Below are positions 1 to 5,898 of a DNA stretch of 9,673 nt, in pieces. The position numbers and the translations under genes are program-made. The DNA comes from HK-STAS-PATE-34 sp031973435 (GTDB lineage: Bacteria; Patescibacteriota; Minisyncoccia; Phycocordibacterales; UBA9973), in assembly GCA_031973435.1 (NCBI GenBank), contig DALYDA010000022.1, positions 1-9,673 of the forward strand, read 5' to 3'. Numbering within the stretch: position 1 is the first letter of the stretch; the number at the start of each line of letters is the position of its first letter. The notes under the pieces were generated by a model that ran no database searches, had not been told where the DNA came from, and was given only the letters and a program-made list of their open reading frames with translations.

Positions 1-8
1 CCTAATAT

Positions 9-602
9 ATGTTAATCCCAACAGTACTCGAAAAATCACAATTTGGAGAAAGAGCATACGACATCTACTCCCGTCTTCTCAAAGAGAGAATCATCTTTCT
101 AAATGACGAAGTGAACGACTATAGTGCAAACCTAGTTATTGCCCAACTCATCTTCCTCGCACACGAAGATCCAAAGAAAGATATTCAACTTTATATCAAT
201 TCCCCAGGAGGTTCTGTTACTGCAGGCATGGCGATATACGACACTATGCAATTCATCAAGCCAGAAGTGTCTACAATATGCATCGGGATGGCAGCTTCTA
301 TGGGAGCGACACTTCTAGCAGGTGGTGCAAAAGGAAAAAGATTTGCTCTTCCAAACTCACGCATCATGATTCACCAAGTTTTAGGTGGTGCAGAAGGTCA
401 GGCAAGTGATGTAGAAATAAGAACAAAAGAACTTCTCAGATGGAAAAAGCAACTAAACGAAATGCTTTCAAAAAACACAGGTCAAAAAATGGAAAAGATA
501 GAAGCTGACACAGACAGAGACAACTTCATGACAAGTGAGGAAGCAAAAAAATACGGTATTATCGACGCTGTGATTTCAAAAGCATCCCAAGCAGAAAAAT
601 AG
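9..602 (+). CDS. clpP: ATP-dependent Clp protease proteolytic subunit ClpP
   Basis: This is the serine protease subunit that forms the double-ring ClpP tetradecamer and degrades proteins unfolded by a ClpX or ClpC-type ATPase in the cytoplasm. The 197-residue product has the usual family length. The catalytic triad is visible: Ser97 in GMAASMGA, His122 in MIHQ and Asp171 in DTDRDNF. The oxyanion loop NSPGGSV lies at 64-70. The start MLIPTVLE matches the usual processed N-terminus of ClpP, so there is little or no propeptide. Only eight bases precede the ATG, so upstream partners (often tig or clpX) cannot be seen. A strong hairpin terminator follows 30 bases after the TAG stop, so the gene ends its transcription unit. 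Identification is near certain. Confidence 0.98.
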   Translation: MLIPTVLEKSQFGERAYDIYSRLLKERIIFLNDEVNDYSANLVIAQLIFLAHEDPKKDIQLYINSPGGSVTAGMAIYDTMQFIKPEVSTICIGMAASMGATLLAGGAKGKRFALPNSRIMIHQVLGGAEGQASDVEIRTKELLRWKKQLNEMLSKNTGQKMEKIEADTDRDNFMTSEEAKKYGIIDAVISKASQAEK

Positions 603-632
603 TTTTTTCTTCTAATATATTTAGTTAAAATA

Positions 633-657
633 AAAACCCGCCTTACGGTCGGGTTTT
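633..657. terminator. Bidirectional intrinsic terminator between clpP and the membrane protein gene
   Basis: An 8-bp stem AAAACCCG/CGGGTTTT encloses a smaller CC/GG stem. T-runs flank it on both sides (GGGTTTTGCT on +, GGGTTTTTATTTT on -), so it can end clpP and the convergent gene at 661-1395. Confidence 0.85.
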
Positions 658-660
658 GCT

Positions 661-1395
661 TTATCCTGCAAATTCTACTTCTTTCTTTTTATTTATTTTC
701 TGTCTCCGTGTTGTAATCGACTCGGCAAGAACAAATGCCAAGAGCTGAAAAACTAAATTGCATAACATGTCTTGCAACCAGAATCCATCAAAATTAACTA
801 CGGAATGAAGTAAGCTGATAGTTAAAAGTGTAAGAAAAAAATATAATCTGATTGTATTTTTCTTTGTATCATACAAATCTGAGAGAAATCCAACCAGTAA
901 AATATGAAGCATGGTGGCAAAGACAAGGCTCCATAAAATCCACCAAAGCCAAACTTTTCCAAAACCAAACTGATTCAAAATAGATACATACTCACGGAAA
1001 CCTACATTTTCCCATGATGTATTTTTTTCTACAATTTCTATATGATAACCATTTCTTCTCATTGTCGTCTCTTCTCGAACAAAGAAGTTGTGCTCCTTTC
1101 GTGACTCTCCATCATATACAAAATAGTACTTGGCACTACTCTCCTCCTCGCCTGCAAAGAAGCGCTTTGCTTGCTTTGTGATCAAACTGACAGGAGAGAT
1201 AAAACTGTCGATTACCATTGATTTTTGGACAATTTCACCATTGACCAAGACATTGTATGTGGCGACACGGAACCATGTTTTGTCGTCCGTATACGCATAT
1301 TGCCTAGGATCACTACCCCCAGCATAGTACATTTCCCTTTGTGCATTTAGTAAAAGAGGTGCGCAAAACAACAAAATTGCTATTATTTTTTTCAT
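661..1395 (-). CDS. Secreted-domain/three-helix membrane protein of unknown function
   Basis: I do not recognise the family. I start it at the ATG at 1395 (244 residues) because a signal peptide begins there (MKKIIAILLFCAPLLLNAQ, likely cleaved after Ala18) and because a promoter lies directly upstream. The longer in-frame start at 1446 lies in that promoter's -35 box and is rejected. Residues 20-145 form an exported region rich in beta-type sequence (RVATYNVLVNGEIVQ). Three hydrophobic helices follow at roughly 148-170, 183-201 and 208-226, and the C-terminus is very basic (RRQKINKKK). The pattern suggests an extracytoplasmic domain anchored by a C-terminal membrane bundle. It is a single-gene unit convergent with clpP, sharing its terminator, and divergent from rny. 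No catalytic motif is evident. Confidence 0.8.
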   Translation of the reverse strand: MKKIIAILLFCAPLLLNAQREMYYAGGSDPRQYAYTDDKTWFRVATYNVLVNGEIVQKSMVIDSFISPVSLITKQAKRFFAGEEESSAKYYFVYDGESRKEHNFFVREETTMRRNGYHIEIVEKNTSWENVGFREYVSILNQFGFGKVWLWWILWSLVFATMLHILLVGFLSDLYDTKKNTIRLYFFLTLLTISLLHSVVNFDGFWLQDMLCNLVFQLLAFVLAESITTRRQKINKKKEVEFAG

Positions 1396-1417
1396 TTTCA
1401 ATTGTTTATTTGTGATG

Positions 1418-1446
1418 ATACTACATCCTAGGCTCAAGGTTGTCAA
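1418..1446 (-). promoter_or_regulatory. Sigma70-type promoter of the 661-1395 gene
   Basis: Reading the minus strand, TTGACA (1441-1446) is followed by exactly 17 bases and TAGTAT (1418-1423). The predicted start near 1411 gives a leader of about 15 bases to the ATG at 1395. Confidence 0.75.
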
Positions 1447-1548
1447 TTTAGGATTTCCTCTCCCAAAATTTCAAAGTATTCCCCCACCGCTTTCTATGTG
1501 GTACTATGAAAGTATCCTTATTAAATATTTACCGGAAAACGACAGATT

Positions 1549-1578
1549 TTGACCCTGAATGACCCGATTCCTTATATG
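1549..1578 (+). promoter_or_regulatory. Possible weak promoter of rny
   Basis: TTGACC (1549-1554) lies 18 bases before TATATG (1573-1578), which would start RNA near 1585 and give a ~65-base leader. The match is only fair. It is the best candidate I see in the 200-base gap before rny. Confidence 0.35.
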
Positions 1579-1637
1579 AACTTAGAGAAACAAGTCCATA
1601 CACATACCCTAAACAGAGAAAATATCTGAGATTTTTC

Positions 1638-1650
1638 GGCTTAAAAAGCC
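1638..1650 (+). promoter_or_regulatory. Small hairpin abutting the rny start codon
   Basis: GGCTT-AAA-AAGCC forms a 5-bp stem whose last base touches the rny ATG. No Shine-Dalgarno sequence is present. It sits where an initiating ribosome binds, so it could tune initiation, but a stem this short may be chance. Confidence 0.35.
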
Positions 1651-3180
1651 ATGACAATTATAAAAATACTTGCGCTCGCTGGTTTCTCCATCATCATAGG
1701 AGGAGCACTCGGCTACTATCTTCGAATGATAGTTTCTCTTGGAAAAAGAGGATCTATGGAGGTGAAGATAAAGCAGATGATGATAGACGCTAAAGAGCAC
1801 GCACAGGAAATAATAGACGAAGCAAAAAAGAAAGAAGCTGAAATAGGTGAAGAACTAAAGTCCCTAGAAAAGGAGAAGGAGGCAGAATTCAAAAAAACAG
1901 AAGACAGACTCATAAAAAAAGAGGAACTTCTAGATCAAAGACAACAGGATATCGACAAAGAAGTCGAAAATATAAAAAAGAAAGTAAGCGAGATAAAGGA
2001 AATAAAGGACAGAGCAGACGCACTAGAAGCAAGCAAGATTTCTGAACTAGAAAAAATTGCCAAACTTACAGAAGAAGAAGCGAAGAATGAAATAATAAAA
2101 AAAGTTGAGAGAAATTCTGAAGAGGATCTTCTTGTTCGTATCCAGAAACTCGAACAAGCTTCTGCTGACAAACTTGAACGTCGTGCAAAAGACATCCTCG
2201 CGACTACTATTCAGCGCCTAGCATCTGCTACAAACGCAGATCTTATGACAACATCTGTCTCTATCCCATCTGACGACATAAAAGGAAAGATCATCGGAAA
2301 AGAAGGTAGAAACATAAGAGCATTTGAAAAGTCAGCCGGAGTAGAACTCATCGTAGACGACACACCCGGAGCTATCGTCATATCTTCATACGACCCAGTT
2401 CGTAGACAGATCGCGAGACTCGCGCTTGAGAACCTCATTATGGACGGAAGAATCCAGCCTGCAAAGATAGAGGAACTTGTGATAAAAGCAAAAGAAGATA
2501 TAAACAAAATAATAAAACAAAAAGGAGAAGAAGCGTGTTACGAGTGTGGGATATTCAACTTCGACCCACGACTTATCGCAGTACTCGGTAGACTATACTT
2601 TAGAACAAGTTATGGACAAAACGTTCTCCAGCACTCTATCGAAATGGCACACATCGCAGGCATGCTTGCAGAAGAACTAGGTGCAGACGTCGCAATCGCT
2701 AAGGCAGGAGCACTTGTACATGACATAGGAAAGGCACTAGATCATGAAGTACAAGGAACGCACGTAGACATAGGTATCAGAATCCTCGAGAAGTTTGGTG
2801 CTGATCCTCGCATAGTTCTAGCAATGCGTTCTCACCACGACGAATACCCTTACGAGACTATCGAAGCTCACATAGTCCAGACAGCTGACGCGATATCTGG
2901 TGGACGTCCTGGAGCAAGACGAGACTCAGTAGAGCAATACCTAAAGCGACTTGAAGAGATAGAAGGTATCGCAACTTCATTTGAAGGAGTAGACAAATGT
3001 TATGCACTCTCTGCAGGACGCGAAGTACGAGTCTTCGTAACACCAGAGAAGATCGGAGATGTTGAAAGTAAGGAAATGGCCCGCAACATCGCACTTCGTA
3101 TAGAACAAGAACTCAAATATCCGGGAGAAATAAAAGTTATAGTTATTCGAGAGACAAGAGCTATCGATTTTGCAAGATAG
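1651..3180 (+). CDS. rny: Ribonuclease Y (membrane-anchored endoribonuclease)
   Basis: RNase Y starts mRNA decay by endonucleolytic cleavage at the inner face of the membrane. The 509-residue product shows the full family layout. An N-terminal membrane helix lies at about 3-25 and supports this start. A long charged coiled coil covers about 35-190. The KH domain is at about 203-265, with its RNA-binding GKEG loop at 217-220 after KGKIIG. The HD domain is at about 325-420, with His328, the His357-Asp358 pair in LVHDIGKA and the distal Asp413 in QTADAISGGRPGARR. The conserved C-terminal region follows (FEGVDKCYALSAGREVRV). Length matches the ~510-520 of the family. No Shine-Dalgarno is seen; a hairpin abuts the ATG. 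The gene stands alone between its own leader and a terminator at 3207-3232. Confidence 0.98.
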   Translation: MTIIKILALAGFSIIIGGALGYYLRMIVSLGKRGSMEVKIKQMMIDAKEHAQEIIDEAKKKEAEIGEELKSLEKEKEAEFKKTEDRLIKKEELLDQRQQDIDKEVENIKKKVSEIKEIKDRADALEASKISELEKIAKLTEEEAKNEIIKKVERNSEEDLLVRIQKLEQASADKLERRAKDILATTIQRLASATNADLMTTSVSIPSDDIKGKIIGKEGRNIRAFEKSAGVELIVDDTPGAIVISSYDPVRRQIARLALENLIMDGRIQPAKIEELVIKAKEDINKIIKQKGEEACYECGIFNFDPRLIAVLGRLYFRTSYGQNVLQHSIEMAHIAGMLAEELGADVAIAKAGALVHDIGKALDHEVQGTHVDIGIRILEKFGADPRIVLAMRSHHDEYPYETIEAHIVQTADAISGGRPGARRDSVEQYLKRLEEIEGIATSFEGVDKCYALSAGREVRVFVTPEKIGDVESKEMARNIALRIEQELKYPGEIKVIVIRETRAIDFAR

Positions 3181-3206
3181 GTGGGTACTTTGTACTTTTA
3201 TACCAA

Positions 3207-3232
3207 CAAAGGCGCCCACAAAGGCGCTTTTG
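3207..3232 (+). terminator. Intrinsic terminator after rny
   Basis: A 10-bp stem CAAAGGCGCC/GGCGCTTTTG (one G-U pair) with a 6-base loop is followed by a U-rich tail, 26 bases after the rny stop. Confidence 0.75.
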
Positions 3233-3258
3233 TCTTATATAAACATTGTTTATACATA

Positions 3259-3287
3259 TTGACAAATACCAATAGTTGTGATACAAT
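3259..3287 (+). promoter_or_regulatory. Near-consensus promoter for the small gene at 3323-3625
   Basis: TTGACA (3259-3264), 17 bases, then TACAAT (3282-3287) preceded by an extended -10 TG. The predicted RNA start is near 3294. This position rules out the GTG at 3278 as a start codon. Confidence 0.8.
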
Positions 3288-3322
3288 ATGTAGGAAGTAG
3301 TGTTTTCATAGTTTGTTTTTCG

Positions 3323-3625
3323 ATGGATCAAAAACTTATAACTATGGAAAAAACTCTTTTTGTTACAGTACTATGGCTTGAAAACTATACACCGTACTAC
3401 AATGACTGCTATTTATGTAAATTGTCTTTTACAACTGAACCTTTATCCGATGTTGCTGTGTCTTTGTACGCAACAATAAAGGAAGAGGTCAGAGATATTG
3501 ACGACAAACATTACTGCTATCATATCTTTGTTTCCGGCACCGTGTCGGCAGAGGAGTTATCAGAAATATCTTCTTCCCTTAAAGAAAAAGATGTACATGA
3601 TAACTGGTGGATACAACAATACTAG
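3323..3625 (+). CDS. Small protein of unknown function
   Basis: I do not recognise this protein. From the ATG at 3323 it has 100 residues; an ATG at 3344 would give 93, and no Shine-Dalgarno decides between them. The longer frame to 3278 is excluded because it overlaps the promoter's -10 box. The sequence alternates hydrophobic strands (LFVTVLWLENY, YCYHIFVSGTV) with an acidic helix (AEELSEISSSLKEKD). It contains a CYLC pair near the middle and ends in aromatic WWIQQY. This could be a small alpha/beta domain in the cytoplasm; there is no signal peptide. It is monocistronic, with its own promoter and terminator. Confidence 0.65.
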   Translation: MDQKLITMEKTLFVTVLWLENYTPYYNDCYLCKLSFTTEPLSDVAVSLYATIKEEVRDIDDKHYCYHIFVSGTVSAEELSEISSSLKEKDVHDNWWIQQY

Positions 3626-3634
3626 TACAAAAGG

Positions 3635-3660
3635 CCCTCACATTTTTATGTGGGGGTTTA
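3635..3660 (+). terminator. Intrinsic terminator after the 3323-3625 gene
   Basis: An 8-bp stem CCCTCACA/TGTGGGGG (one U-G pair) with a 6-base loop is followed by TTTATT, ten bases after the TAG stop. Confidence 0.7.
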
Positions 3661-3676
3661 TTGCATCCAAAAATTA

Positions 3677-3700
3677 AAAAAGCGACAGTTGTCGCTTTTT
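3677..3700. terminator. Bidirectional terminator, main end of the leftward RNA/small-gene unit
   Basis: A perfect 10-bp stem AAAAAGCGAC/GTCGCTTTTT with an AGTT loop. On the minus strand the T-run is six bases long and begins just past the stop of the gene at 3705, so it most likely ends the long leftward transcript. Confidence 0.8.
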
Positions 3701-3704
3701 GATT

Positions 3705-3992
3705 TTATAGGTACTTGATGGTACCTTCTACAGAATCCTTCTCTTCCCCTCTTTCGAAAGTTATCTGAAACTTTTCACCATTTTTCATGGGAACAGGGAT
3801 TTCATTTCCTGTTTTATCCTTTCCCATTTCTTCTTTGGTTACATTAATTTCAAATTCCTTGCCTCCGATATTTCCCTTTGCGATCCATGGATCATCATTG
3901 CCATTGAAACCGGCTGGAGCAGGAGCAAGGAAACCTTGCGAACCCCAAACCTCAAATAAAAAAATCTGGTTAATAGAAACCTTTTGGAACAT
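3705..3992 (-). CDS. Small unknown protein, last gene of the leftward unit
   Basis: I do not recognise it. The 95-residue frame ends 4 bases before a terminator. Residues about 28-95 look like a genuine small beta-rich domain with alternating strands and turns (GNIGGKEFEINV, NGEKFQITF, EGTIKYL) and balanced Lys/Glu. The first ~27 residues (MFQKVSINQIFLFEVWG...) look less protein-like and sit next to the structured element at 4028-4234, so the true start could be further in, although no other ATG occurs before mid-domain. No Shine-Dalgarno or signal peptide is seen. Its upstream RNA element is shared with the gene at 4252-4545, which suggests the two are controlled alike. Confidence 0.55.
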   Translation of the reverse strand: MFQKVSINQIFLFEVWGSQGFLAPAPAGFNGNDDPWIAKGNIGGKEFEINVTKEEMGKDKTGNEIPVPMKNGEKFQITFERGEEKDSVEGTIKYL

Positions 3993-4027
3993 ATGCGTGA
4001 TTTTTTATTGTGAACTAAGTTTATTCC

Positions 4028-4234
4028 ACTGTGAAACCACAAACTTCTTTGTAATCTCAGTAATGGTCCCGACTGTTAGAAAGTCGGGATGTAACTATAT
4101 ATGAACAACTTTTTGAAAGAGTTATCGAGGTGTCGTTCGGCTACCCCGTGTATGCAATTCAGTTTCAAGAAGCATACATTTCTTAGCCAGAGGCTCGACC
4201 TACTTCCTTCGGTCTTGCTTTGTTTGGACTTTTT
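4028..4234 (-). ncRNA. Structured RNA element, copy R1, upstream of the 3705-3992 gene
   Basis: R1 is a 207-base diverged copy of the element at 4626-4838. Shared blocks in order on the + strand are CACTGTGAAACC, AATCTCAGTAATG, GTTCGG, ATTCAGTTTCA, TAGCCAGAGGC, CTACTTCCTTCG and CTTGCTTTGTTTGGACTTTT. Between blocks are hairpins: 4068-4088 (CCCGACT/AGTCGGG), 4150-4177 (GTATGC/GCATAC), the triloop GCC-AGA-GGC, and 4197-4214 (GACC/GGTC). The loop of 4150-4177 can pair with TGAAAC at 4033-4038, closing the element as a pseudoknot. The strand is inferred from the promoter and flanking genes; the stems themselves do not decide it. I cannot match it to a known riboswitch or ribozyme. Confidence 0.6.
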
Positions 4235-4251
4235 TGGGTGACATACCAGAC

Positions 4252-4545
4252 TTAGTAAATCGGCAACTCGAGACCTTCGCGAAAGAAGTTTTTAATTTCT
4301 TCCTCGGTCATTTCTGACTTTGGTTTCTCAAGCCCAATCCACAAAGTTCTCGCATCTCTTGGGAACCTATCATGTAAGTGTCCGTATGTTGCCTGCAATT
4401 TCTTGCGTGCAACCACTTCTCCTACGTGAATGATCCGTGACTGACAAGTACTGCAATGCCCTTGCTCTGCAACTTCAAAATACAACTTGCCGTCATGTTC
4501 CAAGATCTCACGAGAGGTTTGCCATCCTCTAAGGGATACATACAT
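4252..4545 (-). CDS. Small CxxC protein of unknown function
   Basis: I do not recognise the family. The 97-residue product looks real: mixed strands at the start (REILEHDGKLYFEVAEQGH), a His30-Cys31-x-x-Cys34 group that could bind a metal or act in redox chemistry, a basic middle (VARKKLQATYGHLHDRFPRDAR) and an acidic C-terminal helix (EMTEEEIKNFFREGLEL). Only one CxxC pair is present, so a full zinc ribbon would need His residues 40, 56 or 58 or a dimer. There is no signal peptide or membrane helix. It is the middle gene of the leftward unit, with a strong hairpin 13 bases before its ATG and element R2 before that. No Shine-Dalgarno is present. Confidence 0.6.
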   Translation of the reverse strand: MYVSLRGWQTSREILEHDGKLYFEVAEQGHCSTCQSRIIHVGEVVARKKLQATYGHLHDRFPRDARTLWIGLEKPKSEMTEEEIKNFFREGLELPIY

Positions 4546-4558
4546 TTATACAAACTAA

Positions 4559-4600
4559 TTTGGTGAGTCGAGGCTTCTAGAATCACCTCGTTTCACCAAA
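4559..4600 (-). promoter_or_regulatory. Strong hairpin just upstream of the 4252-4545 gene
   Basis: An 8-bp stem TTTGGTGA/TCACCAAA and a 5-bp stem CGAGG/CCTCG are stacked across a 2x2 internal loop. The hairpin ends 13 bases before the ATG at 4545 and has no T-run, so it looks like a leader structure and not a terminator. Confidence 0.55.
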
Positions 4601-4625
4601 CAAACTTTTAACAAAGAACTTTTTA

Positions 4626-4838
4626 CACTGTGAAACCCCCATTCGATTCGCAAGCTCACTCAGGGCAAGCCAGCAAATGTTGAGAATCTCAGTAATGTGG
4701 ACGAGATGTAATACTGTCGTCCTTCAGCCGTTCGGTATGAACTTCCACTCGCGAATTGCGATTCAGTTTCACGTTCGTGGTATGACGTAGCCAGAGGCAA
4801 TGATCTACTTCCTTCGATCTTGCTTTGTTTGGACTTTT
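4626..4838 (-). ncRNA. Structured RNA element, copy R2, upstream of the 4252-4545 gene
   Basis: R2 is 213 bases and shares with R1 the same conserved blocks in the same order. Its variable stems keep pairing with different bases: 4699-4722 (GGACGA/TCGTCC) replaces the CCCGACT stem, CCA..CGAA/TTCGTGG (4745-4780) replaces GTATGC/GCATAC, and GATC/GATC (4802-4819) replaces GACC/GGTC, a C-G to T-A compensatory change around the identical loop TACTTCCTTC. GTGAAAC (4630-4636) can pair with GTTTCAC (4766-4772) in the second hairpin loop, again giving a pseudoknot. R2 carries an extra ~34 bases near its CACTGTG end, and R1 carries an extra hairpin near 4105-4125. Confidence 0.6.
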
Positions 4839-4843
4839 CCTAG

Positions 4844-4865
4844 GATTGATTCAGCTCAATCAATC
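4844..4865. repeat. Perfect 8-bp inverted repeat at the edge of R2
   Basis: GATTGATT-CAGCTC-AATCAATC has no T-run on the minus side. It overlaps the stop of the tiny frame at 4856-4930 and separates the upstream genes from R2. It could be an RNA processing or stabilising hairpin. Confidence 0.45.
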
Positions 4866-4930
4866 TTCATCCCGGTAAAGGGATACAAGATGAGAGCATG
4901 AACCAGAGCCTTCAGGAATCTGGACACCAT
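4856..4930 (-). CDS. Possible 24-residue hydrophobic peptide
   Basis: A short frame begins 4 bases after the stop of the 4935-5216 gene (ATG at 4930, stop TGA at 4856). It encodes a basic start, then a hydrophobic helix (FLKALVHALILYPF) and a polar end. Tight spacing would allow translational coupling. No Shine-Dalgarno is seen, and a frame this short can arise by chance; it also uses TGA, unlike the confident genes. Confidence 0.25.
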   Translation of the reverse strand: MVSRFLKALVHALILYPFTGMKID

Positions 4931-4934
4931 TGTT

Positions 4935-5216
4935 TTAGATATTGCACACTTCAAGGATTCTGTCCCTGTATGCAGAAAACTTTTTCATTTCGGCTTCCTT
5001 GCCATTTTCATAGCAGGCATACACCGGAAGAAGATTTTTTGCATCAGTACGAAGGGATTCCAGAACTTCCTCATCGAGGACATTTCCTTCTTTTCCTTCA
5101 TCAAATACTTTGTCCAATTTCTCAACACTATTTTGTAGCATTGTATGTAGGACACATAGTGCAAACTCTAGTAATGCTTGATCTCCAGACAACCCTTTAA
5201 AGGTTGGGTTGCTCAT
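4935..5216 (-). CDS. Small helical protein of unknown function, first clear gene of the leftward unit
   Basis: I do not recognise it. The 93-residue product is predicted to be almost all helix: a hydrophobic helix at about 13-35 (ALLEFALCVLHTMLQ), an acidic linker (KVFDEGKEGNVLDEE), a helix at about 48-75 and a basic C-terminal helix (AEMKKFSAYRDRILEV). Three cysteines (21, 68, 91) are scattered. No signal peptide or membrane segment is seen. It is the first convincing gene about 1.04 kb downstream of the leftward promoter, so its mRNA would carry a very long structured leader. A tiny frame ends 8 bases before its ATG. No Shine-Dalgarno is present. Confidence 0.6.
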   Translation of the reverse strand: MSNPTFKGLSGDQALLEFALCVLHTMLQNSVEKLDKVFDEGKEGNVLDEEVLESLRTDAKNLLPVYACYENGKEAEMKKFSAYRDRILEVCNI

Positions 5217-5224
5217 AACTTAAC

Positions 5225-5353
5225 TTAAAGAACATCTATCACTATCAACACACGAATTGCTTCATGGGTTGAACAATGAGGAGAAAGAGTACGCTTCCCT
5301 TTCTCCTTTTGGAAACCTACCGATTGGTTTCCGTTCTTTTGTCTAGTTTTCAT
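5225..5353 (-). CDS. Possible 42-residue leader peptide ahead of the 4935-5216 gene
   Basis: ATG at 5353, stop TAA at 5225, eight bases before the next gene's ATG. The product is basic at first (MKTRQKNGNQ) with a hydrophobic end (VLIVIDVL). It overlaps the repeated hairpin module at 5230-5306, and the paralogous module at 5676-5750 has stops in the same frame, so selection seems to act on RNA here and not on protein. Low confidence. Confidence 0.2.
   Translation of the reverse strand: MKTRQKNGNQSVGFQKEKGKRTLSPHCSTHEAIRVLIVIDVL
5230..5306 (-). repeat. Repeated hairpin module, copy M1
   Basis: On the + strand it reads GAACATCTATCACTATCAAC, a weak hairpin with a conserved GCTTC loop, TTGAACAATGAGG, then the stem GGAGAAAG/CTTTCTCC (5280-5287 and 5299-5306). 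It aligns along its length with 5676-5750, but its main stem has a different sequence. Confidence 0.5.
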
Positions 5354-5675
5354 CACTCATCTACGGATATATGAGCTCGTATGATTATTTTGTGCGTCAA
5401 AATAAATATACATAGCCAGACAAGTGTCTCAAGGACACGTTCGCACGAACTGATCGTGAAGATTACTCGCGCGAATGTGTCCTCAGGATTTTTTCAACCT
5501 ACAATCGATACACAATTTCTTCTGTACCGAAAAATAGGGGCAATTTTAATCTTAGGCTTGCCCGTTTCCAATTTAATTTGCATTCAAAGGTCAATTATCA
5601 CGAGCGTAACATCTCTATGTAATCCGCCCATGTCATAACTACTCTGTTTACTATCACCATATGTATTTTGTTTAG

Positions 5676-5750
5676 GAACATTTCTACTATCAACTCATGA
5701 GGCTTCCTGAGCTGAATAATAGGGGTGAACGATTTTGCAACCGTTCACCC
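5676..5750 (-). repeat. Repeated hairpin module, copy M2
   Basis: Same order as M1: GAACATTTCTACTATCAAC, a hairpin CAACTCA/TGAGCTG around the GCTTC loop, CTGAATAATAGG, then the stem GGGTGAACG/CGTTCACCC (5723-5731 and 5742-5750). The core CTATCAAC also occurs once at 6244-6251, beside the predicted start of the transcript. Confidence 0.5.
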
Positions 5751-5757
5751 TTTGTTG

Positions 5758-5898
5758 TTATTGTTGTTCTTTCATGGTTCGCGGCCTTGAAAAAACTTTT
5801 CCCGTATAACTTGCGTAGTCATACTTTAACTTCTGCGCTGGGCATCAAGGCCCTGCGATCAGCGAAGTCGGATACGCCAATTGCGCAATTTGTTCCAT
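5758..5898 (-). other. Short frame with strong Shine-Dalgarno, interrupted by TGA
   Basis: On the minus strand GGAGGGGAGG lies 6 bases before an ATG (5896-5898) that opens MEQIAQLAYPTSLIAGP, ended by TGA at 5845-5847. The same frame then stays open for another 28 codons to TAA at 5758. Both the Shine-Dalgarno and the ATG are buried in the long stem 5881-5952. Either this is chance inside a structured RNA, or a peptide whose initiation is gated by that stem. Confidence 0.2.

Noticed and set aside
1396..1446. A 17-residue longer start for the membrane protein gene
   Set aside because: The upstream ATG overlaps the promoter -35, and the signal peptide begins at the downstream ATG.
3278..3322. 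GTG start at 3278 for the small + gene
   Set aside because: It lies inside the promoter's -10 region and would not be transcribed.
3787..4104. A 105-codon + strand frame
   Set aside because: It lies antisense to the 3705-3992 gene and runs into element R1, with no promoter or ribosome site.
4197..4214. Resemblance of GAAGGAAGTAG (minus strand, R1 and R2) to the SRP RNA core
   Set aside because: SRP RNA needs a GGAA tetraloop closed by C-G pairs and the AGCAG internal loop. Here the purines form a 10-base loop closed by GACC/GGTC or GATC/GATC.
4190..4234. Resemblance of CAAAGC and the GCC-TCT-GGC hairpin to the c-di-GMP-I riboswitch
   Set aside because: The tetraloop-receptor arm and the GGGACGCAAAGCC core are missing. 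Only short fragments agree.
4898..5200. A 100-codon + strand frame
   Set aside because: It is opposite the 4935-5216 gene, whose helical, charge-balanced product is much more protein-like. The + translation is rich in His, Phe and Cys, as expected for an antisense shadow.
5845..5847. TGA read as an amino acid (reassigned code or selenocysteine)
   Set aside because: No confident gene contains an in-frame TGA over more than 1,500 codons, and no clear SECIS-type hairpin sits at the required distance.
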